Origin: Parasphingopyxis algicola
GTDB taxonomy: Bacteria; Pseudomonadota; Alphaproteobacteria; Sphingomonadales; Sphingomonadaceae
NCBI RefSeq assembly: GCF_013378075.1
Contig: NZ_CP051131.1
Span: 1,178,001 to 1,242,000 of the forward strand
DNA length: 64,000 nucleotides
Direction of reading: 5' to 3'
The position numbers and the translations under genes were made by a program. Positions 38,132 to 46,754 of this stretch are shown piece after piece. Below the pieces are notes generated by a model that made no database searches, was not told where the DNA came from, and saw only the letters and a program-made list of their open reading frames with translations. Position 1 is the first letter of the stretch. Each line of letters starts with the position of its first letter.

Positions 38132-39505
38132 CTATTTCCCGGCCTTCTTCCGCTCCATCACATTCCGAAATTTCTTCGCCCAGCCGGGCTTGGCCTGCTG
38201 CTCGCCCCGCGCGACGCCGAGCGCGTCGGGTTCGACATCCTTCGTGATCACCGATCCTGCGCCGATAATCGCGCCGTCCCCGATCTTCACCGGGGCGACG
38301 AGCGCGCTGTTCGATCCGATAAAGGCCCCCGCCCCGATCTCGGTCCGGTATTTGAAGAAGCCGTCATAATTGCAGGTGATCGTGCCCGCGCCGATATTGG
38401 CGTTCGCGCCGACCGTCGCGTCCCCGAGATATGTCAGGTGATTGGCCTTGGCGCCCGGGCCCAGCACCGCCTTTTTCATCTCGACGAAATTGCCGACCTT
38501 CGATCCCTTTTCCATCACCGCGCCGGGTCGCAGCCGCGCATAGGGGCCGACCGAACAGCCCTCCCCGATGCTCGCGCCCTCGATATGGCTGAAGGCATGG
38601 ATCGTGGCGCCGTCGGCGACACTGGCGCCGGGGCCGAACCGGACCTGCGGCTCGATCGTCACGTCGCGCCCGATCTCGGTATCGTGACTGAACCAGACGG
38701 TCGCCGGATCGACGAGCGTCGCGCCGTCCGCCATCGCCTGCGCGCGCCGCCGATCCTGCCATTGGCGCTCGACCGCGGCGAGTTCGGCGCGGCTGTTGAT
38801 CCCCGCCACTTCCCAGGGCTCGGCCTCGATCACGGCGCTGTGCCGCTCGTCGGCCTGCGCGACCATCACCATGTCGGGCAGGTAATATTCGCCCTGCGCA
38901 TTGTCGTTGCCGACCCGGTCGAGCAGCGCAAACATGTCCTCCGCCCGCGCCGCGATCAGCCCGGAATTGCAGAGCGTTACCGCGCGCTCTTCATCGCTCG
39001 CATCCTTATACTCGACCATCTTTTCGATCTTGCCGGATGCGTCGGTGACGATCCGGCCATAGGCGAGCGGATCCTCGGGCCGGAAACCGAGCACGACACA
39101 GGCCGGCTCGTCCGCCTGCAGTCGGTGCAGCATCAGTGCGATCGTCCGCGCGCACACCGTCGGCACATCGCCGAAACAGGCGAGCACCATCCCGTCGAAC
39201 CCGGCGAGCGCATCGCGCGCCTGCAGCACCGCGTGGCCGGTGCCGAGCTGCTCTTCCTGCAGCGCGACGACCGCGCCGCGCGCCTCGACATAGGGCTCGA
39301 CCTCTTCGCGCCCCGCACCGAGCACGACCACCGTCTTTTCGGGACCCAGCAGCTCCAGTTCGTCCATCAGATGGCCGAGCATCGGCTTGCCGGCGATCGG
39401 GTGCAGCACCTTGTGGCGCGCGGATTTCATCCGGGTGCCCTTGCCCGCGGCGAGGATGATCGCGGCGAACGGGCCGGGCGGCGAGATGTCGATATTATCG
39501 GTCAT
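38132..39505 (-). CDS. glmU: bifunctional GlmU (GlcNAc-1-P uridyltransferase / GlcN-1-P acetyltransferase)
   Basis: Makes UDP-GlcNAc from glucosamine-1-phosphate in two steps. The 457-residue protein has the nucleotidyl motif LAAGKGTRM near residue 19, and from about residue 240 the left-handed beta-helix of hexapeptide repeats (GAGTITCNYDG, GSNSALVAPVKIG). ATG 39505 gives a normal N-terminus. glmS is about 6 kb away on the same strand, so the amino-sugar pathway is only loosely clustered. It is divergent from gph. Confidence 0.97.
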   Translation of the reverse strand: MTDNIDISPPGPFAAIILAAGKGTRMKSARHKVLHPIAGKPMLGHLMDELELLGPEKTVVVLGAGREEVEPYVEARGAVVALQEEQLGTGHAVLQARDALAGFDGMVLACFGDVPTVCARTIALMLHRLQADEPACVVLGFRPEDPLAYGRIVTDASGKIEKMVEYKDASDEERAVTLCNSGLIAARAEDMFALLDRVGNDNAQGEYYLPDMVMVAQADERHSAVIEAEPWEVAGINSRAELAAVERQWQDRRRAQAMADGATLVDPATVWFSHDTEIGRDVTIEPQVRFGPGASVADGATIHAFSHIEGASIGEGCSVGPYARLRPGAVMEKGSKVGNFVEMKKAVLGPGAKANHLTYLGDATVGANANIGAGTITCNYDGFFKYRTEIGAGAFIGSNSALVAPVKIGDGAIIGAGSVITKDVEPDALGVARGEQQAKPGWAKKFRNVMERKKAGK

Positions 39506-39568
39506 TGCGCCGCGCGGTCTGCCAGCAAATGCTTGCCATTTCCATAGGGCAGACGGCATGGCGCGGGG

Positions 39569-40246
39569 ATGACGCAATCCCCCTTCCCCTTCGACCTGGT
39601 CGGATTCGATCTCGACGGCACGCTGCTCGACACCAGCGACGAGCTGACCGTTTCGCTCAACCATGCCTTGGCCGAAGCCGGGCGTCCGCCGCTGTCGCAG
39701 GGCGAGGTGCGCCCGATGGTCGGGCTGGGCGCCAAACACATGCTGCGGATGGGCCTTGCGGCATCCGGCGACAGCGACGAGGCGGCGGTCGACGCACTGC
39801 TACCCGTCCTGATCGATCATTATGACGCGAATCTCGGTTCCGGTTCCCCACCCTTTCCCGGTCTCCTCGACGCCATGGATGGGCTGGCGGCGGCGGGCGC
39901 GCGCTTCGCCGTCGTGACCAACAAATATGAGCGGCTGGCCGTGAAGCTGATCGCGGCCAAGGGACTCGCCCACCGATTCGAGACGGTCATCGGCGGCAAC
40001 ACGCTACCCGGCGGCCAACGCAAACCGGACCGCGCGCCGATCGACGAGATGATCCGGCGTTCGGGCTCGGCCCGAGCGGCTTTCGTCGGCGATTCGATCT
40101 ACGATGTGCAGGCAGCCCAATCCGCCGGCATCCCTGCCGTGGCAGTGCGCTTCGGCTTTTTGACCCAGCCGGTCGAAGAGCTGGGCGCCGATGCGATCAT
40201 CGATCATTATGATGCTTTGACCAGCGTGCTCGAAGGCATGGGCTAG
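39569..40246 (+). CDS. gph: HAD-family phosphatase, phosphoglycolate phosphatase-like
   Basis: A 225-residue HAD hydrolase. Motif I FDLDGTLLDT has the nucleophile Asp14 and acid/base Asp16, motif II is VVTNK, motif III lysine is in QRKPDRAP and motif IV is FVGDSIYDVQAA. The helical cap after residue 20 is of the type found in phosphoglycolate phosphatases, which clear 2-phosphoglycolate from DNA repair. Exact substrate is inferred only. It is divergent from glmU. Confidence 0.88.
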   Translation: MTQSPFPFDLVGFDLDGTLLDTSDELTVSLNHALAEAGRPPLSQGEVRPMVGLGAKHMLRMGLAASGDSDEAAVDALLPVLIDHYDANLGSGSPPFPGLLDAMDGLAAAGARFAVVTNKYERLAVKLIAAKGLAHRFETVIGGNTLPGGQRKPDRAPIDEMIRRSGSARAAFVGDSIYDVQAAQSAGIPAVAVRFGFLTQPVEELGADAIIDHYDALTSVLEGMG

Positions 40247-40378
40247 CGCTTCATTGTTATCGCGCTGGGTGAAGAGCCTGTAACCTGGTGCATTTGGCAC
40301 ACCCCTGTCGTTGCCCTTTCCGCTAGTTGGGCATAAATGCCGGGCCAGCATCTGCGGCGGCATAGGCCGTCGCTCTTA

Positions 40379-42289
40379 TCAGGCGCTCCGCCGCATGCTT
40401 TCCGTAGGCGAGTCCGTCTGTTTGGCCAGAAGCGCCTCAAAATCGTGCGCTTTCATCGGCTTTCCGAGAAGGAAGCCCTGCCCGCGCGTCGCGCCGAGCG
40501 CGTGCGCGAGCGCCAGCTGATACGGCGTCTCTATCCCTTCCACGATCGAATCGATCCTGAGGACCCGAGCCATGGCAATGACGGCGCGGGCGAGTTCCCG
40601 GCCGACCGGATCGCTGGGCCGCTCGATCAGCGACTTGTCGAGCTTCAGGCTGTGGATCGGCAGCAGTTGCAAAAGGCTGAAATTGGCGTAGCCGCTGCCG
40701 AAATCGTCCAGCGCGATCCGATGGCCGGCCTGCGCCAAGCGTTCGAAATTGCGCAGGGCGACATGCGTATCGATCGCAACCGTTTCGGTGACTTCGAACT
40801 CCAGTCGTTCCGGACGACAGCGTGATGCTCGAACCAGGTCGATAATCTTTCGCATCGACTGGTCCGACCGCAAATCCATCGCCGAGAGATTGACGGCCAG
40901 CGACACCGATTCCGGTATGTGCGCCGCCACCTCCAATGTTTTTTCAAGCGCGATCAGGGTGATACGCGAGACGGTTCCGGCATCCTCCGCCACAGCAATC
41001 AGTTTTGCGGGGCTGACCTGCCCCAGAGTCGGGCTGGTCCAGCGCAGCAGCGCCTCGGCACCGACGATGCGGTTGCTGGAAAGCTCGACCTGAGGCTGGA
41101 AAAGGACCTCAAGCTCGGATTCGAAGCCGTCGCTCGACATGACCTGGCCGATCTGGAACTGCTCCTCCATCGCCTGAGCGTGGCAGGCGTCGAAGACCAC
41201 GGCGCTTCCCTTGCTGTTCCGCTTGGCATGCAGCAACGCATAATCGGCATTTTCGAGCAGAGCCGCGCTAGTGTCATCCGCCGATGCTATCTCGCAGCCC
41301 GCCGAGGCCGAGATATGGATCCTCTTCCCCTCGATCTCGAACGGCCGCGCAAGATCCGCGATCAGCTGGTCGCACCAAAGCTGCATTTCCTGCAGGTCGC
41401 CGGACCCGGTGCGAAGAATGCTGAACTCGTCGCCTCCCACGCGCGCTGCGAACGCCTCGCCCGAGCAATGGCGGCGCAACCGCCGCGCCACTTCGCACAG
41501 CAGCTCGTCGCCGATCCTGTGACCGTAAACGTCGTTGACGGGTTTGAAACCGTCAAGGTCCATAACGACCAGCCAGAGCGGGTCGCGACCAGCCCGCGGC
41601 GTCTGTATTCGGTTCTCGAGCGTCTCGACAAAGGCGCGCCGGTTGGGGAGGCCGGTAAGGCTGTCGGTGTGAGACTCCGCGCGCGCGCTTTCGGCGAGCA
41701 GCTCGGCCGAAGCACGACCGCGTTCGGCCTCTCGTCGCTCGGCCAAGGCAAGCGCGATCGATTTTCGCAGGGATGCCGAGATCGCGATCGATGACACCGA
41801 ACTCGCAAACGCTATGAAGCCGTATAGGCCAGCCAATTCCGGCGCGTACTGGAAAATCTGCGCGAAAAGGCAGACAATTGCGACGACGATCGATGGAATC
41901 GTCTGCCTCAGGCTCGTTCCTGAAAAGGCGAATATCATCGCCATGACGATGAAATAGACCAGCTTCGTGCGATTAAAGTCCAGCTGGAGTGCGATCAGGA
42001 CGTTGGAAAGCACGAGAAGATTGATGAAGAGGACGATCACATCGACCTGAGCGGGTGACCGCGAACGCGCGAGCAGATAGACGCCGATCAAGGCCGCGAT
42101 CACCGTGGTGATGGATATCGCGCTGAACCAAACCAGCTCGGTGCCGCTTCGCGTTACAAAATGCGCAACCGTCATCACTGCATAATAGGCTGCTGCTACA
42201 CAGAAAAAGCCGCGAAGAATCGGAAGATACGCTTGCGTCAACGCGCAGCGATGCGTCTGCTTATCCCATTTTTCCGCCATCAAATCCAT
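40379..42289 (-). CDS. membrane-bound GGDEF/EAL cyclic-di-GMP protein
   Basis: A 636-residue regulator of cyclic-di-GMP. About six transmembrane segments occupy residues 20-180, followed by a short coiled coil, a GGDEF domain with intact GGDEF at 285-289, and an EAL domain beginning EALLRW at 412. EAL catalytic features are present (NLSAMDL, EVTET, DDFGSGY, KLDKSL, EGIET, QGFLLGKP), so phosphodiesterase activity is likely; the intact GGDEF leaves cyclase activity possible. No partner gene. ATG 42289, or 42280 three codons later. Confidence 0.95.
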   Translation of the reverse strand: MDLMAEKWDKQTHRCALTQAYLPILRGFFCVAAAYYAVMTVAHFVTRSGTELVWFSAISITTVIAALIGVYLLARSRSPAQVDVIVLFINLLVLSNVLIALQLDFNRTKLVYFIVMAMIFAFSGTSLRQTIPSIVVAIVCLFAQIFQYAPELAGLYGFIAFASSVSSIAISASLRKSIALALAERREAERGRASAELLAESARAESHTDSLTGLPNRRAFVETLENRIQTPRAGRDPLWLVVMDLDGFKPVNDVYGHRIGDELLCEVARRLRRHCSGEAFAARVGGDEFSILRTGSGDLQEMQLWCDQLIADLARPFEIEGKRIHISASAGCEIASADDTSAALLENADYALLHAKRNSKGSAVVFDACHAQAMEEQFQIGQVMSSDGFESELEVLFQPQVELSSNRIVGAEALLRWTSPTLGQVSPAKLIAVAEDAGTVSRITLIALEKTLEVAAHIPESVSLAVNLSAMDLRSDQSMRKIIDLVRASRCRPERLEFEVTETVAIDTHVALRNFERLAQAGHRIALDDFGSGYANFSLLQLLPIHSLKLDKSLIERPSDPVGRELARAVIAMARVLRIDSIVEGIETPYQLALAHALGATRGQGFLLGKPMKAHDFEALLAKQTDSPTESMRRSA

Positions 42290-42428
42290 GGCCGCCCTGT
42301 TGATCCTTGCTGCAATCCCCCTCTTTGTAGATAAAGTATTAATAAAGGGCTCATTTCCGGTCCGACGCCTCTTTCCGCGATCAGTCGGTCTTCAGGGCGA
42401 CCCCCGCCGCGCGGGTGCCCGGGCTACT

Positions 42429-43460
42429 CTAGCCCTTCCGCCATTTCGTCCACAGATGCCGCGCCAGCATAAGCGGCGGCATGCGGAGCCAGTGCGAGCG
42501 GATATAGAAAGCAAGGCGCACGCCCTTGCGCGTTTCGCGTCCCCAGCCGTCGCGGGCGAGCAGGCGGCGGATATAGAGGGTATCGCCCGCCCTCCCCCGT
42601 CCGGCGACATTGCCGTCGACCGGCGTATCGTAGAGCGTTTCGGCAAGGTGCAGTGCACGGCTTACGGGTTTCGCAAGCTGATGCCGTCCCGCCCTTTCTC
42701 CGAGCTCCGGCCAGAATCCCACCCGCTTACCGAAATCGCGGCACAGCCGGTCGATATCCCAGAGGTTGCGCAGGCCGCCCGCCAGATCGCCATCGGCGAA
42801 CAGATGCGCGGCGGCGTGGCAGATCATGTCGGGCGGCGAGAGGATGCGCAGGTCTCCTGAGCCTGTCGAAGGATCGAGCGGCTCGCTTTCGGCGATCATC
42901 GACGCTGCGTCGGGCGTCGGCCGCGCGGTCAGCGGCAGCACCGTATGGTGGACGTCGATCATCCGGTCGCGCTCCTTGTGGATCAGCGGCGGCAGCTCGT
43001 GCATGTGATCGCGGTAATAGGCGTCGTCATATTCGTCCTCCTTCACCCATTCCCAGCCGCCCCGTTCGATCAGGGCGCGCTCGACCGCACCGAGCGCCGC
43101 ACGGCGAACCAGGATATCGAGATCGCCGATCGAGCGCCCGATACCCGCCGAAAGACCCGCCGCGACATAGGCCGTGCCTTTGAGGAGGATAACCGGCTCC
43201 CCAAGCGGCGCCAGCACGCGGCGCGCCATCTCGGCTTCCCACAGCGCCTGGCGCCGCGCATGATCGGCCGAGCGGCGGGCATCGGCGCAAAGCTGCGCCA
43301 CCTTTGTCGGCAGGTCGAGCCCGTCGAGGCGATGGGCGAGCGTACCCATCAGCTGCTCGGCTCGGGCCATAGCAATCAGCGCGGTCCAGCCATCGGCGTC
43401 GAGAGCGCCCGTCGAGACGGGATCGGTCAGCGCGCGGGTCAGAAGGCGGGCGTCGGTCAT
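42429..43460 (-). CDS. nucleotidyltransferase-family protein of the HprK-A cassette
   Basis: The 343-residue protein is related to the uncharacterised nucleotidyltransferase family found near HprK-like kinases and lasso-peptide clusters (NTP_transf_5-like). The polymerase-beta-type motif is IGRSIGDLDILV with Asp113 and Asp115. Residues 196-203 (DPSTGSGD) are encoded by a REP-like core (42856-42872), a sign of a repeat captured in the gene. It is the last gene of the cassette, separated from the kinase gene by 166 bases of palindromic repeats. ATG 43460. Confidence 0.85.
   Translation of the reverse strand: MTDARLLTRALTDPVSTGALDADGWTALIAMARAEQLMGTLAHRLDGLDLPTKVAQLCADARRSADHARRQALWEAEMARRVLAPLGEPVILLKGTAYVAAGLSAGIGRSIGDLDILVRRAALGAVERALIERGGWEWVKEDEYDDAYYRDHMHELPPLIHKERDRMIDVHHTVLPLTARPTPDAASMIAESEPLDPSTGSGDLRILSPPDMICHAAAHLFADGDLAGGLRNLWDIDRLCRDFGKRVGFWPELGERAGRHQLAKPVSRALHLAETLYDTPVDGNVAGRGRAGDTLYIRRLLARDGWGRETRKGVRLAFYIRSHWLRMPPLMLARHLWTKWRKG
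42856..42872. repeat. REP-like core inside the nucleotidyltransferase gene
   Basis: CCTGAGCCTGTCGAAGG matches the core of the intergenic palindromes at 4692-4710 and 8823-8842. It keeps the reading frame and contributes a Gly/Ser-rich loop to the protein. Confidence 0.7.
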
Positions 43461-43467
43461 TATAATC

Positions 43468-43608
43468 CTCCCCTGCAAGGGGAGGGGGACCGGCGAAGCC
43501 GGTGGAGGGGTCTCAACGGCAACGGCGGATTCAATCGCAGGCGTTGATACCCCTCCGTAGGCCCCTTCGACAAACTCAGGGGCTGCCACCTCCCCCTTGG
43601 GGGGAGGA
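43468..43608. repeat. cluster of three palindromes between kinase and nucleotidyltransferase genes
   Basis: CCTCCCCTGCAAGGGGAGG (43468-43486), GCCCCTTCGACAAACTCAGG (from 43561, closing at 43583) and CCTCCCCCTTGGGGGGAGG (43590-43608) are each self-complementary. They fill the gap within the minus-strand cassette and could act as processing or attenuation hairpins. Confidence 0.8.
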
Positions 43609-43626
43609 TTGGGGTTGGCACATCCC

Positions 43627-44487
43627 TCACCTCACCAACTCCGCCCAGAGCCGTTCGACGCTGGCGACGGCGCTTTCGGTGTCGGGATAGTCGACCGCCC
43701 GGGTCGGGACCGTTCGCACGAGCGCGGACAGCGCTCCGAAACCCGTCTCGCCCAGTGCGACATAGTTGGTCGAGGCCTGGGTCAGCCGCACGAATATCTC
43801 CGCCTCGCCGATCTCGCGGACATCGGGTGCATGGCCGAAGCGCGGGAAGAGCAGCAGCGCGGGTTTCGCGGGTTCGGCCATCTTCGCGATCGCCTCGGCG
43901 GGCGGCCGCAAATGGCGGATATCGCCCTTGGGCGTGTCGCGCATCAAGGGACCGAGCCGGCTGGCATCGACATCGCGTTCGAAGAGCCCGATCGCCTCGT
44001 TCTTGAGACTGACCAGCCTTGGAAAGGCATGCAGCAGGCCGGTCTCCGGATCGATCAGCGCGAACTCATCGCCCATGAAGCGCCAGCCGCGCTCGCCGAG
44101 CAGCGCCGAAAGCGTCGATTTGCCGGCGCCGGATTCGCCGGTCATCAGCAGCGCCTTGCCGTCGCGCTCGACCGCCGAAGCGTGAAGCAGCAGATAGCGG
44201 CGCTGGCCGAGCGCCATTTGCAGGTTCATCCCCATCTCCGCCGCCAGCATGCCATGGGCGAGCGAGAGCGGCGCGGCGTCGGGCAGCATATAGTCGCCGC
44301 CGATCATCACCGAAGGACGCAGGAAACGCCGCCACGGCCGCTGCGCGAAGAGGCGCACGGTGAAGTCGGGTATATCGGGCGTCGGATAGCCCGCATAAAG
44401 CGCCGCCAGCCGGTCGAGCGGCTGCCGCCAGTCTGACCCGATGCGGAACCCTGTCGGGCCGACGGTCACGCGGAATTCGTGCTTCAT
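43627..44487 (-). CDS. HprK-related kinase A
   Basis: A 286-residue kinase related to HPr serine kinase. The P-loop GESGAGKS is at 117-124, preceded by LLLHASAVERDGKALLM (residues about 99-115), and followed by FMGDEFALIDPETG as in HprK-like enzymes of peptide-modification clusters. The N-terminal HPr-kinase regulatory domain is absent. No PTS or HPr gene is nearby, so the target is probably not HPr. ATG 44487 overlaps the stop of the PqqD-like gene (ATGA), showing translational coupling. Confidence 0.9.
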   Translation of the reverse strand: MKHEFRVTVGPTGFRIGSDWRQPLDRLAALYAGYPTPDIPDFTVRLFAQRPWRRFLRPSVMIGGDYMLPDAAPLSLAHGMLAAEMGMNLQMALGQRRYLLLHASAVERDGKALLMTGESGAGKSTLSALLGERGWRFMGDEFALIDPETGLLHAFPRLVSLKNEAIGLFERDVDASRLGPLMRDTPKGDIRHLRPPAEAIAKMAEPAKPALLLFPRFGHAPDVREIGEAEIFVRLTQASTNYVALGETGFGALSALVRTVPTRAVDYPDTESAVASVERLWAELVR

Positions 44488-44777
44488 GGCCGCCACACCA
44501 GCCCGGCCGCCTCCAGCTCGGCGAGACGCGCCTCCAGCGCCGCTTCGAGATCCTGGCCGCCCTTATCAGCCGGGCCGAAATCGAAATCGCGCTTCAGCCG
44601 GTCCAGCAGCGCCCGCGGCCCCGCATCCCCCTCGCCCAGGGCTTCGAGAATCTGCGGCGCGGGCGGCGCGACGATATGGGTGAGGCCGGAAGGCCGGTGG
44701 AAGATCAGCGCCACGCCGTCCAGCGCGATAACGCGCCGGGCCTCGGGCGGATCGGCGCGATAGGCGGCTTCTGTCAT
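44484..44777 (-). CDS. PqqD-like peptide chaperone of the HprK-A system
   Basis: A 97-residue protein of the size and pattern of PqqD-family proteins (RiPP recognition elements): a beta-hairpin region GVALIFHRPSGLTHIVAPPAPQILEAL followed by a helical C-terminal half. PqqD-like proteins bind leader peptides and present them to modifying enzymes. It is coupled to the HprK-related kinase downstream and follows the Tat-signal small protein gene by 19 bases, so that product is a candidate client. Confidence 0.85.
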   Translation of the reverse strand: MTEAAYRADPPEARRVIALDGVALIFHRPSGLTHIVAPPAPQILEALGEGDAGPRALLDRLKRDFDFGPADKGGQDLEAALEARLAELEAAGLVWRP

Positions 44778-44796
44778 GGCGGAAAGCGGCGGAGCG

Positions 44797-45219
44797 TCAG
44801 CTCCGCGTCATCTGGATCGACGCGTAGCAGGTAAAGCCGCTCATGCCGGTCTGCAGGCGGCGGATATAGTTGGTATAGGCCTGGCTCTGCTCATAGCCAT
44901 AGCCCGGGATCGTCCGGCCCGCCTGCAACGCGCCGCGCACTTCCTCGCCGACCAGATTGCGGCCCGGCGGCGGAAAGGCGCCCGGCGTTCCCGGCGGCAC
45001 GACCGAGCCGTCCGCGGCGATATAATTGCCCATCCGGCCGGGATCGGGAATCGGGATTTCGCAGGCCATGATCGAGGCCTGGGTCTGGGCGAGCGCGGGG
45101 CGCACCGTCACGACCGTCGACGCGGCCGCGGCGCCGAGCGCCAATACCTGGCGCCGGCCCGGCTTCGCCATGCCCTGCCCGGCGTCGTCGCCGTCCGTCT
45201 CTTTGGGTCCTTCGCTCAT
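44797..45219 (-). CDS. Tat-signal small protein, candidate cassette substrate
   Basis: The 140-residue protein starts MSEGPKETDGDD and has a twin-arginine signal (GRRQVLALGAAAAS, residues about 21-34) ending near RPALAQ. The mature part of about 95 residues is Gly/Pro-rich (PPGTPGAFPPPGRN) with two cysteines, one near its start (IMACEIP) and one near its end (FTCYASIQM). ATG 45219 follows GGAAGGA. It is the first gene of the PqqD-like/HprK-like/nucleotidyltransferase unit and may be the protein they act on; no family recognised. A structural or redox role is also possible. Confidence 0.75.
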   Translation of the reverse strand: MSEGPKETDGDDAGQGMAKPGRRQVLALGAAAASTVVTVRPALAQTQASIMACEIPIPDPGRMGNYIAADGSVVPPGTPGAFPPPGRNLVGEEVRGALQAGRTIPGYGYEQSQAYTNYIRRLQTGMSGFTCYASIQMTRS

Positions 45220-45314
45220 GCCATCCTTCCCGAATTCCTGTCCGCGATACACTGCCAACACTTACCCTGCCGCCTACTGGCGAGTGTAACAATAGCGCTG
45301 TATCAGGGCGCTCA

Positions 45315-46625
45315 ATGGCCCAGATAACGCCTCTTCGCGCCATTGTCGCGCTGTTAACCACCTTTGGCCTCGGCGGCGCGGCCTATTTGCTCGGCGCGCC
45401 GCTGCCGGCGATCGTGCTCGCCTGTCTCGGCGGACTGGTCGGCGGCGCGGTGCTCAACGGGCACAGGGAGGCCGCGCCCGACGAGCCGGACGCCGACCCC
45501 GCCGACGCGGAACCCGAACCGGTGCCGGACGAATCGCTGTTTCCGACCCTCGAGGAACTGATGAACGCGATCGACGATCCCAGCCTGCTGATCGTCGGCC
45601 GCCGCGTCGTGCGGGCGAATCCGGCAGCGCAGAACCTGCTCGGCACGCATATCGTGGGCGAGGATGTCCGGCTCGCGATCCGCCATCCGGCAGCGGCCGA
45701 ACGACTGACGGGAGAAGCGGGCGCGGAGGAATCGCGCGTGGCGATGGAACTGGTCGGGATCGGCGAACGCGAGCGGCCCTGGGAACTCGTCATCCACGAA
45801 CTCAAGGGCAATGCCCGTTTCGTCCGCCTTGCCGATCGCAGCAGTGCGCATGCGGCGGAAAAGATGCGCGCCGATTTCGTCGCCAATGCGAGCCACGAGT
45901 TGCGCACGCCGCTCGCCTCGCTGCTCGGTTATATCGAGACGCTGCAGGACGGCGCGGCCAAGGACAAGAAGACGCGCAACCGCTTTCTCGAGATCATGCA
46001 CGGCGAAGCGAGCCGGATGCAGCGGCTGATCGGCGATCTCATGTCGCTCTCGCGCATCGAGGCGGAGAAATACCGGGCGCCGGCCGAGGAAATCGAACTC
46101 GGTCCGCTGATCAACGAGGCCTGCCTGTCGACCTGCGCGGCCGAGGGAGTCGACAGTTCGCGCGTCGATATCCGGTCGGCATCGGGCAGCGTCCGGATCG
46201 CCGGGGACCGGGTCCAGATCACCCAGCTGATCAGCAACCTGGTCGGCAACGCGCTGAAATATGGCGACGGCGAAGATCCGGTTGCCGTTCATTACGGCCC
46301 GATCTCCGATACGATGATCCGCCTGAGCGTCGAGGATCATGGCGAAGGCATCGCACCCGAACATCTGCCGCGCCTGACCGAACGCTTCTACCGCGTCGAT
46401 CCGGGCCGCAGCCGGTCGCTCGGCGGCACCGGCCTCGGCCTTGCGATCGTCAAACATATCGTCGAGCGCCACCGCGGGAGGCTGAATATCGAGAGCGAAG
46501 CCGGACAGGGTACGACGGTCAGTGTCGATTTGCCGAAAAAACGGCCGGCGATGTCATCTTCCCGTAATGAGAATGTCACAAAGGCAGACGGGCCGTCGCT
46601 GGTTACGACGCGCGATTCGCGATGA
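45315..46625 (+). CDS. phoR: phosphate-regulon sensor histidine kinase PhoR
   Basis: A 436-residue inner-membrane kinase controlling PhoB. Two N-terminal helices (residues about 8-50) are followed by an acidic linker, a PAS-like domain, the dimerisation domain with phospho-accepting His194 in ASHELRTPL, and the ATPase domain with NALKYGDG, DHGEGI and GGTGLGLAIVKH. It heads the phoR-pstC-pstA-pstB-phoU-phoB cluster. Its last 70 bases include a Pho-box-like array that could serve the pst genes. Confidence 0.95.
   Translation: MAQITPLRAIVALLTTFGLGGAAYLLGAPLPAIVLACLGGLVGGAVLNGHREAAPDEPDADPADAEPEPVPDESLFPTLEELMNAIDDPSLLIVGRRVVRANPAAQNLLGTHIVGEDVRLAIRHPAAAERLTGEAGAEESRVAMELVGIGERERPWELVIHELKGNARFVRLADRSSAHAAEKMRADFVANASHELRTPLASLLGYIETLQDGAAKDKKTRNRFLEIMHGEASRMQRLIGDLMSLSRIEAEKYRAPAEEIELGPLINEACLSTCAAEGVDSSRVDIRSASGSVRIAGDRVQITQLISNLVGNALKYGDGEDPVAVHYGPISDTMIRLSVEDHGEGIAPEHLPRLTERFYRVDPGRSRSLGGTGLGLAIVKHIVERHRGRLNIESEAGQGTTVSVDLPKKRPAMSSSRNENVTKADGPSLVTTRDSR
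46552..46579 (+). promoter_or_regulatory. Pho-box-like triple direct repeat
   Basis: TGTCAT at 46552, CGTAAT at 46563 and TGTCAC at 46574 occur with exact 11-base periodicity, matching the layout of PhoB sites (TGTCA units every 11 bases). They lie inside the 3' end of phoR and about 175 bases before pstC, so PhoB could drive pst transcription separately from phoR. Confidence 0.6.
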
Positions 46626-46754
46626 TGGAATTGGAACCGAAACTCTAGCGCTGCAAAGGCATCCCGGAATGCCCGTTGAAGGAATATCGACGCAGTCGGG
46701 GGCGACATGCACATGGTCGATACCAATGGCTGAAATTTCGGCCGAAAAAGGAAA

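Noticed and set aside
43468-43608. Possible CRISPR-like or tandem repeats
   Set aside because: The repeats are different palindromes, not regularly spaced identical units; they match REP-type elements.
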